Assembly: GCA_903912435.1 (NCBI GenBank)
Contig: CAIWHI010001032.1
Span: forward strand, 1 to 5,868
DNA length: 5,868 nucleotides
Source of the DNA: an uncultured Bacteroidota bacterium
Lineage (GTDB): Bacteria > Bacteroidota > Bacteroidia > Chitinophagales > Chitinophagaceae
Reading direction: 5' to 3'
In this document: positions 1 through 5,868 of the stretch, piece by piece
Layout of the letters: each line of letters begins with the position of its first letter
Position numbering within the stretch: position 1 is the first letter of the stretch
Position numbers and translations under genes: made by a program
The notes under the pieces: model-generated
The model's database searches: none
What the model was told of the DNA's origin: nothing
What the model saw: the letters and a program-made list of their open reading frames with translations, nothing else

Positions 1-570
1 ATCTTGCCAACCAAGCATGGTGATTTTGAATTGGTAGCTTTTAAGCAAACGAATACTGGTGAAACTCACCTTGCATTGATAAAGGGTGAATGGGAAAAAG
101 ATGAGCCTGTACTTGTAAGGGTTCATAGTTCATGTTTTACAGGTGATATACTTCATAGTTTACGTTGTGACTGTGGAGACCAGTTGGTAAAGGCTATGGA
201 AATGGTGCAGGAGGCAGGGAAAGGCATTGTACTTTATATGAATCAGGAGGGTAGGGGAATAGGCTTATTTAATAAGCTAAAGGCATATAAGCTACAAGAA
301 GAGGGTAAGGATACAGTTGAAGCTAACCTGGCACTTGGATTTAAAAATGACCAAAGGGATTATGGAATAGGAGCGCAAATATTAAGACATCTGGGTGTGT
401 CTAAAATGCGCCTAATGACTAATAATCCACGTAAGCGTGCCGGTATAGTAGGGTATGGCCTTGAAATAGTGGATAATGTACCACTTGAAATTAAGCCCAA
501 TATCCATAATCAGTTTTATTTGCAAACTAAAAGAGATAAGCTGGGCCATGAAATTTTGGGAAGGAAATAG
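1..570 (+). CDS. ribBA: GTP cyclohydrolase II, 5'-truncated by the window edge; probably the C-terminal half of bifunctional RibBA
   Basis: This enzyme opens GTP to 2,5-diamino-6-ribosylamino-4(3H)-pyrimidinone 5'-phosphate with release of formate and pyrophosphate, the first step of riboflavin synthesis, in the cytosol. Counting from the leucine codon at 4-6, the zinc cysteines are C44, C55 and C57 (SSCFTGD, then LRCDCG), spaced as in E. coli RibA. The substrate loop is NQEGRGIGL (80-88), and Y95, D116 and R118 match E. coli Y105, D126 and R128. The frame is open to base 1. The TTG at 4 is an internal leucine of the conserved LPTxxGDF motif, not a start, because E. coli RibA has about ten residues before that motif. 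The phylum-typical wording (FKQTNTGETHLAL, RAGIVGYGLEI) resembles Bacteroidota RibBA fusions, so a dihydroxybutanone-phosphate synthase domain probably lies upstream. That part is inferred. A stand-alone ribA is the alternative. Confidence 0.93.
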   Translation: MLPTKHGDFELVAFKQTNTGETHLALIKGEWEKDEPVLVRVHSSCFTGDILHSLRCDCGDQLVKAMEMVQEAGKGIVLYMNQEGRGIGLFNKLKAYKLQEEGKDTVEANLALGFKNDQRDYGIGAQILRHLGVSKMRLMTNNPRKRAGIVGYGLEIVDNVPLEIKPNIHNQFYLQTKRDKLGHEILGRK

Positions 571-619
571 GGTGACTTTACACTTAGTAAAAGTCCTTCC
601 CAATAATATTATTGTTTTT
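558..619 (+). terminator. Possible terminator hairpin overlapping the end of the riboflavin gene
   Basis: An 8-base perfect inverted repeat, GGGAAGGA (558-565) and TCCTTCCC (594-601), encloses the stop codon. Nested inside it is GACTTTAC (574-581) against GTAAAAGTC (587-595), which pairs with one bulged A and a five-base loop; the two stems share bases 594-595, so they compete at the join. Directly behind comes the perfect palindrome CAATAATATTATTG (601-614) and then five T (615-619). The T run lies 13 bases past the main stem, so this is not a textbook intrinsic terminator. It could instead protect the 3' end or set expression of the downstream gene. Confidence 0.45.
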
Positions 620-649
620 AACTAAATTTACCACAAACTAATTACCGAA

Positions 650-1843
650 TTGAAAATCCTGTTTCTTGCTAATCGGGTTCCTTATCCGCCCTATAGGGGC
701 GACAAACTGAAAATATATAATCTCGCTAAAAGGCTAAAGGCGAATCATGAAATCCATTTGCTCACTTTTGCCCAAACCAAAGAAGATTTAACTTACAAGG
801 CCGAACTGGAGAAAATATTTAGTGTTGTCAACCTGGTTTATCTGCCTAAATGGAAGTCAGCCATTAAATGTCTGTCTGGGGCAATAAGTACAACACCTTT
901 TCAGGTGTTGTATTTCCAGTCCTCAAGGCTTAGGCATGAGCTTGATGAAATGTTGGAGCTACATAGATATGATGCAGTGCATGTTCAACATTTGCGCATG
1001 TCGCCCTATATGGCTAATTATAAAGAAGTACCAAGGATTCTAGACTTACCAGATGCTTTCTCTCTCTATTGGGAGCGACGCAGAATGGTGAATAAGGGTG
1101 TATTTGCAACCATATTTGAAAAGATTGAGCAAAAGAGGGTTTTAGCAAGTGAGGCTGTATTGAAGGAGTATAATTTATCCCTTGTATGCTCAAATGAAGA
1201 TCTTGATTACCTGGAAATAATGCACCATTCAGGAAACCTAAGGTTATTACCTAATGGGGTAGATAGAGTAACTTTTGCACCCCGGAATCATGATTATTCA
1301 CATAATGAGACTATACTCTTTACCGGTAATATGGATTATGCCCCAAACGTGGATGCTGTTATTCATTTTGCTGAAAATATTTTCCCAATAGTAAGGGCTC
1401 AATTTCCTAAAGCCAAATTTGTAATTGCCGGTCAAAGGCCGGTAAAAAAGGTGCTGGCTCTTGCCAACGAAAATGTAATTGTGACAGGGTTTATTAATAA
1501 TCTTGCCGATGCATATGATAGTGCCAGTGTATTAGTGGCACCATTAAGATTTGGAGCAGGTACCCAAAACAAAGTATTGGAAGCCATGTCTATGGGGATA
1601 CCTGTTGTATGTACTCAAATAGGATTCAATGGATTGGGCACAAAAAGTGGTGAAGCGGCAATTATGCAACGTGAACCTGAGGCATTTGCCAATAGTGTGA
1701 TTGATGTGCTGGCTAGTGAGGATTTGAGACGCAAATTGGGTACAGGCGGAATAAAACTTATTAAGGAGCGTTTTGACTGGGATATTATTGCAGATACTCT
1801 TGAAGGGTATTTCAAAGAATGTAGTACTCGCAGATTTAGTTAA
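650..1843 (+). CDS. GT-B glycosyltransferase of the GT4 type (resembles the TIGR03087 sugar-transferase group)
   Basis: This is a predicted cytosolic retaining glycosyltransferase that moves a sugar from a nucleotide donor to an unknown acceptor, probably for surface polysaccharide or glycolipid. The 397-residue protein has no signal peptide or membrane segment. The N-terminal Rossmann half opens with KILFLANRVPYPPYRGDK (2-19), the glycine-containing acceptor loop seen in this group, and has HVQHLRM at 111-117. The C-terminal half holds LPNGVD (200-205), TGNMDYAPN (225-233), VIAGQRP (258-264), and the donor-site stretch GAGTQNKVLEAM (302-313) with E311. I start it at TTG (650-652) because this gives exactly the family N-terminus. 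The upstream frame meets a stop at 623-625 without any ATG or GTG, and no Shine-Dalgarno sequence is visible. It lies 79 bases after the riboflavin gene, with no obvious functional link, and converges on the TPR kinase. Substrate and product cannot be read from the sequence. Confidence 0.88.
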   Translation: MKILFLANRVPYPPYRGDKLKIYNLAKRLKANHEIHLLTFAQTKEDLTYKAELEKIFSVVNLVYLPKWKSAIKCLSGAISTTPFQVLYFQSSRLRHELDEMLELHRYDAVHVQHLRMSPYMANYKEVPRILDLPDAFSLYWERRRMVNKGVFATIFEKIEQKRVLASEAVLKEYNLSLVCSNEDLDYLEIMHHSGNLRLLPNGVDRVTFAPRNHDYSHNETILFTGNMDYAPNVDAVIHFAENIFPIVRAQFPKAKFVIAGQRPVKKVLALANENVIVTGFINNLADAYDSASVLVAPLRFGAGTQNKVLEAMSMGIPVVCTQIGFNGLGTKSGEAAIMQREPEAFANSVIDVLASEDLRRKLGTGGIKLIKERFDWDIIADTLEGYFKECSTRRFS

Positions 1844-1879
1844 ATTCTTTCACATTATTTTATTATCCAATAACAAAAA
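1844..1879. other. Convergent intergenic gap
   Basis: Only 36 very AT-rich bases separate the stop codons of the glycosyltransferase and the TPR kinase. A weak TTATT-atcc-AATAA dyad lies at about 1860-1873, and a run of A follows at 1874-1879, which reads as T on the - strand just after the kinase stop. Neither is strong enough to call a terminator. Termination in both directions must occur here or run into the opposing gene. Confidence 0.4.
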
Positions 1880-3901
1880 TCAGGGCTTACCGGCACTTGT
1901 ATTAAGTGTAAGGAAGAAGGTAGTGCCAATTTTTTCCTCGCTTTCTACCCATATGTCGCCGTGATTTTTGACAACGAATTCTTTGCAAAGTTTAAGTGCA
2001 ATACCATTGCCTTTCTCGTTTTCAGAGCCATTTATAGAGGCTACAAACTGGTCGAATATTTTTGTGATTCTATCCTTGCTAATACCGCAACCATAGTCTT
2101 TAATAGCAAATGTGACTCTATTGGGCCTACTATTAGGCAATTGGCTCAGTTCTATTACCCCAAAACGGTTTGAATATTTAACAGCGTTAGACAACAGATT
2201 TCTAAATACAAACTCTATTTCGTTGGGGTCGGCATAAATATTTGTTTCAGGTGGTATAGAATTCAGAATGGTTATTGATTTATTTTCTATTGAAATCTTA
2301 AGCAGGCTAATTTCATTGTTGATGATTTTATTTACTATTATCAGAGATGGGTTGAATGCCTCGCCATCTATCTGGGTTTTACCCCAGTTCAATAAATTGT
2401 TCAATGTGCGGAAACTTGCATTGGTGCTAATTTCCATCATTTCCAGGATCTTTTGTAATTGTTCTTTGGGTAGGAATTCATTGCGGCATATTTCTATCAG
2501 GGAGGGTAGATTGCCAATGGGGCCTTTAAGGTCATGACCAATAATAGAGAATAATTTATTCCTGTCAATATTTAATTCTTCCAGTTCATGTTCGCGTTTA
2601 GTCAATAGTTTATTCAGCTTTCTTGTTTTTCTGTAGAGTACTATTACGAATATAGATATGCCTGTGGAAAGCAAGAGGCCAACCAGAATTAAGTTTTTCC
2701 TGTTTTTTAATGTTTGCCGGGATTCTTCTAATTTTTGTATTTGAGCTTTTAATTTATCCTGCTCAAAAACCTCAGCCTGACTGGCAAGAGCACGAGATTT
2801 ATTAATATTAAATATACTGTCATAAATTGCTTTAGATTGTTCAAAAACTTCCATTGCCGCTTCGTAATTTTTTTCAGATTTATAAATCTCCATCATGCCA
2901 TTTAAAGCCTCGGTTTGTAAAGGGAGGTTTTTAATTTCTCTGGATATTTTTAAAGCTTCCTGTAGCATTTCCAAAGCTTTTCGTTTGTCACTTTCGGAAT
3001 AAGTCATGGCTATACCTATAATTATCCTTGAAAGCTCCTCAGGTAATTTGCTTTGTTTAGCCATTTCTAGTGATTGATTGAAATAGACCATGGCTTTTTC
3101 ATTGTCGTGGTATTTAGCAACCATAATATTGCCCATATTATTGAGCGATAATAAGCAGGAACTTTTATCGCTATCAATTTTACACAGGTCGAGTGCTAAT
3201 TGGAAATAGTACAAGGCACTATCCAGGTTATTTGTTTTTGCATAAACAGTGCCCAGGTTATTATAAAAGTAAGAAAGGTCATTTTTGTGCTTTTTTAGCT
3301 TTATAAGTTTTATTCCCTTGCGGTAAAAGTCAATGGCAATATCATAGTTTCTATTTAGGTCATTGGTAAGTCCTAATTTTAAGTAGGTTGCGGAAATGCC
3401 ATCAGAATCATGAATGTATTCGAAAATGCTTAATGCCTTATAAAAATGGTTCGTGGCATCAACCAAATTGCTCAGGCGGCCATCTATTACACCAAGTAAG
3501 TTATTGGTAAAAGCTATACCTCGCTTATTGTTTATGCTTGTATATATAGATAAGGCATCTTCTGCACATTTATTAGCAAGGTCATGCAACCCTTGGGATG
3601 AATAGGTTGTTGATAAATAATATTCCATATTAGCAAGGCCTTCATCATATTTATGAATGGTGAAATATTCGCGACCTTGCTTAAGGTAGAATAATCCTGA
3701 ATCGGGATTGGTAAATCTATATTGTTTGTATATTTTTTCGTAAAATACATTTTTGGCTGAATCAGACTGAGTCTGGCTAAGTGATTTAATTAAGTCACCT
3801 ATGTTCTCCTGAGCAAAAATTAAGTTATTACTAAATAACATGAAGAATATCAACCATGATGCATGGACCAAAAATATTCTTAATCTTGACCTATATTTCA
3901 T
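1880..3901 (-). CDS. Sensor histidine kinase with signal peptide, periplasmic TPR array and one membrane segment
   Basis: This is a predicted inner-membrane sensor kinase that autophosphorylates on histidine and passes the phosphate to a response regulator. Of 673 residues, 1-30 form a signal peptide (basic KYRSRLR, hydrophobic core, cleavage near IFA-QE), which also supports the ATG at 3899-3901. About seven TPR-like helical pairs span roughly 88-362, with repeats such as YNNLGTVYAKTNNLDSALYYF (213-233). A likely coiled coil (370-400), a membrane helix (403-423) and a second linker coiled coil (425-448) follow. The HisKA H-box FSIIGHDLKGP puts the phospho-histidine at H456. In the ATPase domain the N-box is NLLSNAVKY (N572), G1 is DYGCGI (D602), the F-box is KIFDQF, and G2 reads GNGIAL where GxGLGL is usual. 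The TPR part should face the periplasm and sense a protein or peptide. No partner regulator is adjacent downstream; the receiver 275 bases upstream is a candidate. Confidence 0.92.
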   Translation of the reverse strand: MKYRSRLRIFLVHASWLIFFMLFSNNLIFAQENIGDLIKSLSQTQSDSAKNVFYEKIYKQYRFTNPDSGLFYLKQGREYFTIHKYDEGLANMEYYLSTTYSSQGLHDLANKCAEDALSIYTSINNKRGIAFTNNLLGVIDGRLSNLVDATNHFYKALSIFEYIHDSDGISATYLKLGLTNDLNRNYDIAIDFYRKGIKLIKLKKHKNDLSYFYNNLGTVYAKTNNLDSALYYFQLALDLCKIDSDKSSCLLSLNNMGNIMVAKYHDNEKAMVYFNQSLEMAKQSKLPEELSRIIIGIAMTYSESDKRKALEMLQEALKISREIKNLPLQTEALNGMMEIYKSEKNYEAAMEVFEQSKAIYDSIFNINKSRALASQAEVFEQDKLKAQIQKLEESRQTLKNRKNLILVGLLLSTGISIFVIVLYRKTRKLNKLLTKREHELEELNIDRNKLFSIIGHDLKGPIGNLPSLIEICRNEFLPKEQLQKILEMMEISTNASFRTLNNLLNWGKTQIDGEAFNPSLIIVNKIINNEISLLKISIENKSITILNSIPPETNIYADPNEIEFVFRNLLSNAVKYSNRFGVIELSQLPNSRPNRVTFAIKDYGCGISKDRITKIFDQFVASINGSENEKGNGIALKLCKEFVVKNHGDIWVESEEKIGTTFFLTLNTSAGKP

Positions 3902-3984
3902 TATTTGAAAATTATGAAGGGTTCATCTTTTGAAAAATCTTTACACGGAACCCAACCCATAAAAAGCATTAGTAATAATTTATG

Positions 3985-4032
3985 ATTATTAGTCAATTCA
4001 TTTTTATAGAGGAAAATGAATTGATCAATAAT
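3985..4032. repeat. Long two-part inverted repeat (dyad) upstream of the TPR kinase
   Basis: The arms TCAATTCATTTT (3993-4004) and AAAATGAATTGA (4013-4024) are perfect reverse complements of 12 bases around an 8-base loop (TATAGAGG). Outside them, two unpaired bases on each side separate a further matching pair, ATTATT (3985-3990) and AATAAT (4027-4032). The right arm also overlaps the palindrome ATTGATCAAT (4020-4029). As RNA it would form a long A/U-rich hairpin in either direction. No T run follows directly on the - strand (AATGCTTTTT begins about 23 bases on), so it could be a weak terminator, an operator for a dimeric regulator, or an mRNA-stability hairpin. Confidence 0.6.
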
Positions 4033-4107
4033 TTTAGGGCAAAGTACTTCAATAAATCCCGATTTCTTATGAAATAACCAGCCGGTTCAGTAATAGTTTC
4101 AGATAAT

Positions 4108-4126
4108 TTTATTGGTAATCAATAAA
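4108..4126. repeat. Small hairpin downstream of the receiver gene
   Basis: TTTATTG (4108-4114) and CAATAAA (4120-4126) form a perfect 7-base inverted repeat around the loop GTAAT. It lies about 50 bases past the stop codon of the receiver gene on the - strand. The stem has only one G/C pair and no T run follows on that strand, so a role in transcript ending is possible but weak. Confidence 0.3.
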
Positions 4127-4176
4127 GGTATAGAAGCCCATAATTTAAGGTGCCTGGCTATTATCGTTCAGGTATA

Positions 4177-4566
4177 TTAGACACTTTCTAAGAGGTTTAT
4201 AAGTTTATCCATTTTAATGGGTTTGGAAATAAATTCTTTAACAAGGTCATTGTTATTCGCACAGTTTATGTCTTTTTCTGATATTGATGAAGAATACATA
4301 TAGATTTTGCTCTGTTTTCCCAGTTGTGTATGTATGGCTTTATACTCAATCATAAATTGCCATCCATCCATTACCGGCATATTAATATCCAGGAGTATTA
4401 TATCGGGTAATACAGAATCATTTTTTTCGTTCCTTTTGAGAAAGTCAATCGCCATTAATCCATTCTCCATTTCAGTTGTTGATACAGATGAATTAGCATG
4501 GTTAATTAATAGGTTGGTTAACTGGGTAGTAAATCTGTCGTCATCAACAATCATTATATTTATCAT
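4177..4566 (-). CDS. Single-domain response regulator (CheY-like receiver without output domain)
   Basis: This is a cytosolic receiver that takes phosphate from a histidine kinase onto an aspartate. The 129 residues are one complete receiver domain. The acidic pocket is D8, D9 and D10 (IMIVDDD), the phospho-acceptor is D60 in ILLDINMPVMDGW, the switch serine is probably S92 in YMYSSS, and the invariant lysine is K115 in FISKPI. All key residues are present. No DNA-binding, enzymatic or other output domain follows, so it must work by protein contact or as an intermediate in a phosphorelay. Its ATG (4564-4566) begins 9 bases after the stop of the PAS kinase, which indicates one transcript and a cognate pair. 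No Shine-Dalgarno sequence is visible in that spacer. The SSS-I-x(3)-D-I-x(3)-NN-x-VKEFISKP style is common in Bacteroidota stand-alone receivers. Confidence 0.94.
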   Translation of the reverse strand: MINIMIVDDDRFTTQLTNLLINHANSSVSTTEMENGLMAIDFLKRNEKNDSVLPDIILLDINMPVMDGWQFMIEYKAIHTQLGKQSKIYMYSSSISEKDINCANNNDLVKEFISKPIKMDKLINLLESV

Positions 4567-4575
4567 AGGGGTGTG

Positions 4576-5868
4576 TTATTGTTTTAATTCTACAAAAAAT
4601 GTACTTCCTTCTCCCGGTGTGCTTTCTACCCATATTTTACCATTCATTGCATCTATTTGGGTTTTGGTCATGAATAATCCAAATCCTTTAGAGTTTGGGT
4701 GACGATGGAAAATTTTGCCTATTTTAAATAGGTTGTCTTTATGCTTGTTCAAATCAATACCCAATCCATTATCAGATATTGATAATCGTATGGCACCATC
4801 TAGTTTAATAGTGTTGATGGTTATTGATAGTTGTTTGTCTGGATTTCTATATTTTATGGCATTGCTTATTAGGTTTTGTAAAATGCTAACAAAATATTTA
4901 GATGGGAAGGAAATAGTTGGTGTTTCGGAAACTTCAATATTGACAAGGGCGTTGTATTTAGCAATTTCCATCTCATAACTGTTCATTATGCTTTTTACAC
5001 AGCTTAGTACGTTGTTTTTATCAAATTGTATATCAAAGTCGTTTTTTACTTTAATGGTTTCGATTAGTTCATTGAAAATGCCGTTCACATTATTAATAAG
5101 TGGTTGAAGTTTTGATAGGTAGAGATTTTTCTCAACTTCAGTTTTGGCTATTTCTATAAATTCAATTAGCATTGAAATATTAACAAGTGGACCACGGAGA
5201 TTATGTGATACTATATTGCAAAAGTCGTTTAGCTGCATGTTTTGGATAGATAGCTGGTTTAACAACTGAGCTTGTTTATCCTCCATTTCTTTGCGATCGT
5301 TGATATTCAGTCCGAATCCAATTACCATTTCCAGGTCATTATTTTCATCATAAACCGGGAATAATCTTCTTAAACTTGTATGAAGTCTTCCATCCTTATC
5401 TATTACAGTATCTTCCCATCTTTTTTCCTTGCCGGAGGCTTTAAGTTCCAAAAATTCATTTCTCCTTAACTCAGCTAAACTTGTATCTCTACCTCTATAG
5501 GCACAATAATCAAAATCGTCCTTGCCTATTATATATTCACGGTATTCTTTTACACTAATAGCTCCGGGATTAACAAATTGGTATTTGTGGTCCTTATCAA
5601 AAACCACTATATCGGCCGGTATTTTATTGAGTATGTTTTCATAAAAGGCTTTTTGTTTGGCCAGAGTGATTTCATTAATCTTATTGGTATGGATGTCTTT
5701 AATGAAATTGATGAAAAATAGTTTACTCTTTATTTTTGTAGGAGCCACACCTATTTCAATATAAAATTCTTCTCCATTTTTTCTTTTAGCAATAATTTCA
5801 AAGTTTTGGTTGAATTGAGTGTCGTCTCCTGCTGAATAATACATCATTTTGAGCCGATAGGCTCTTTG
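4576..5868 (-). CDS. PAS-domain sensor histidine kinase, N-terminus cut by the window edge
   Basis: This kinase is the likely phosphate donor for the adjacent receiver. The frame is open through base 5868, and the seven codons before the first ATG (5845-5847) continue a PAS-like sequence, so that ATG is internal. Numbering from it, residues 1-60 look like the end of one PAS domain (FEIIAKRKNGEEFYIEIG). Residues 65-188 form a second PAS domain with IPADIVVFDKDHKYQFVNP and IIGKDDFDYCAYRGRD, closing with VIGFGLNINDRKE. A linker helix leads to the H-box FCNIVSHNLRGP with H215. The ATPase domain has the N-box NLISNAIKY (N329), G1 DNGLGI (D359) and a short lid ending in HRHPNSKGFGLFMTKTQ (G388, G390). 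No membrane segment is present in the visible 430 residues, so it may be cytosolic, though more sensor domains may lie beyond the edge. The signal sensed is unknown; no heme- or flavin-binding motif is evident. Confidence 0.93.
   Translation of the reverse strand, partial: QRAYRLKMMYYSAGDDTQFNQNFEIIAKRKNGEEFYIEIGVAPTKIKSKLFFINFIKDIHTNKINEITLAKQKAFYENILNKIPADIVVFDKDHKYQFVNPGAISVKEYREYIIGKDDFDYCAYRGRDTSLAELRRNEFLELKASGKEKRWEDTVIDKDGRLHTSLRRLFPVYDENNDLEMVIGFGLNINDRKEMEDKQAQLLNQLSIQNMQLNDFCNIVSHNLRGPLVNISMLIEFIEIAKTEVEKNLYLSKLQPLINNVNGIFNELIETIKVKNDFDIQFDKNNVLSCVKSIMNSYEMEIAKYNALVNIEVSETPTISFPSKYFVSILQNLISNAIKYRNPDKQLSITINTIKLDGAIRLSISDNGLGIDLNKHKDNLFKIGKIFHRHPNSKGFGLFMTKTQIDAMNGKIWVESTPGEGSTFFVELKQ

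Larger units (their letters stand above)
3902..4176. other. Non-coding gap upstream of the TPR kinase, with several inverted repeats
   Basis: These 275 AT-rich bases lie between two genes of the - strand, so they hold the 3' end of the PAS kinase and receiver unit and probably the promoter and leader of the TPR kinase. Seen directly are GGGTTC (3919-3924) with GAACCC (3948-3953), the long dyad at 3985-4032, TTTATTG (4108-4114) with CAATAAA (4120-4126), and three copies of TCAATAA (4025, 4049, 4119). On the - strand I looked for the Bacteroidota promoter form (TTTG, then TAnnTTTG) and found no exact match. The longest + strand reading frame noticed is a 31-codon one, which I do not call. Confidence 0.5.

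Noticed and set aside
4..6. TTG as the start codon of a short stand-alone ribA
   Set aside because: It codes the leucine of the conserved LPTxxGDF motif, which sits inside known enzymes, and the frame stays open to the window edge.
623..630. TAAATTTA as a -7 promoter element for the glycosyltransferase
   Set aside because: It lacks the final G of the consensus, and the nearest TTG is only 8 bases upstream instead of about 20.
4040..4047. Possible - strand -7 promoter element GTACTTTG for the TPR kinase
   Set aside because: It misses the TA of TAnnTTTG, and no TTTG or TTG element was found at the right distance upstream.
3982..4077. A + strand 31-codon reading frame (ATG to TAA) inside the intergenic gap
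   Set aside because: It runs through the long inverted repeat, has no recognisable family, signal or ribosome site, and a frame of this length is expected by chance in AT-rich DNA.
4025..4126. Three copies of TCAATAA as a regulator-binding array
   Set aside because: The copies are short, AT-rich and irregularly spaced (24 and 70 bases apart), so chance is a sufficient explanation.
4307..4702. A 131-codon + strand frame opposite the receiver and PAS kinase
   Set aside because: It spans the end of one and the whole start of another well-supported - strand gene and resembles no family, so it is a shadow frame.
5845..5847. ATG as the true start of the PAS kinase
   Set aside because: The frame continues unbroken to the window edge, and this ATG would begin in the middle of a PAS domain.

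Overview
The window looks like an ordinary chromosomal stretch of an AT-rich member of the Bacteroidota. This is inferred from protein style, not from a database search. The riboflavin enzyme carries wording typical of that phylum (a TNNP..RAG..GYGLEI stretch near its C-terminus). One kinase has a signal peptide, tetratricopeptide repeats, one membrane segment and a kinase core, an architecture common there. Start sites lack clear Shine-Dalgarno sequences, as is usual in that phylum. No mobile element, CRISPR array, tRNA or rRNA was seen.

Layout: on the + strand lie the 3' part of a GTP cyclohydrolase II gene (1-570, probably the C-terminal half of a fused ribBA) and a complete GT-B glycosyltransferase with a TTG start (650-1843). 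A hairpin that begins inside the riboflavin stop region separates them. The glycosyltransferase converges, across 36 bases, on three signalling genes of the - strand. In transcription order these are a PAS-domain histidine kinase cut by the right edge (5868-4576), a stand-alone CheY-like receiver 9 bases behind it (4566-4177), a 275-base non-coding gap with several inverted repeats, and a periplasmic-TPR histidine kinase (3901-1880).

The PAS kinase and the receiver are almost certainly co-transcribed and form a two-component pair. The receiver has no output domain, so it should act by protein contact or as a relay. The TPR kinase has no response regulator of its own beside it and may feed the same receiver or a distant partner. 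Its ATP-lid glycine motif departs from the usual form, and both kinases lack the usual phosphatase residue after the phospho-accepting histidine.

I found no convincing new system. The points most worth checking are the two-kinase, one-receiver arrangement, the long perfect dyad in the gap between receiver and TPR kinase, and the altered G2 box.
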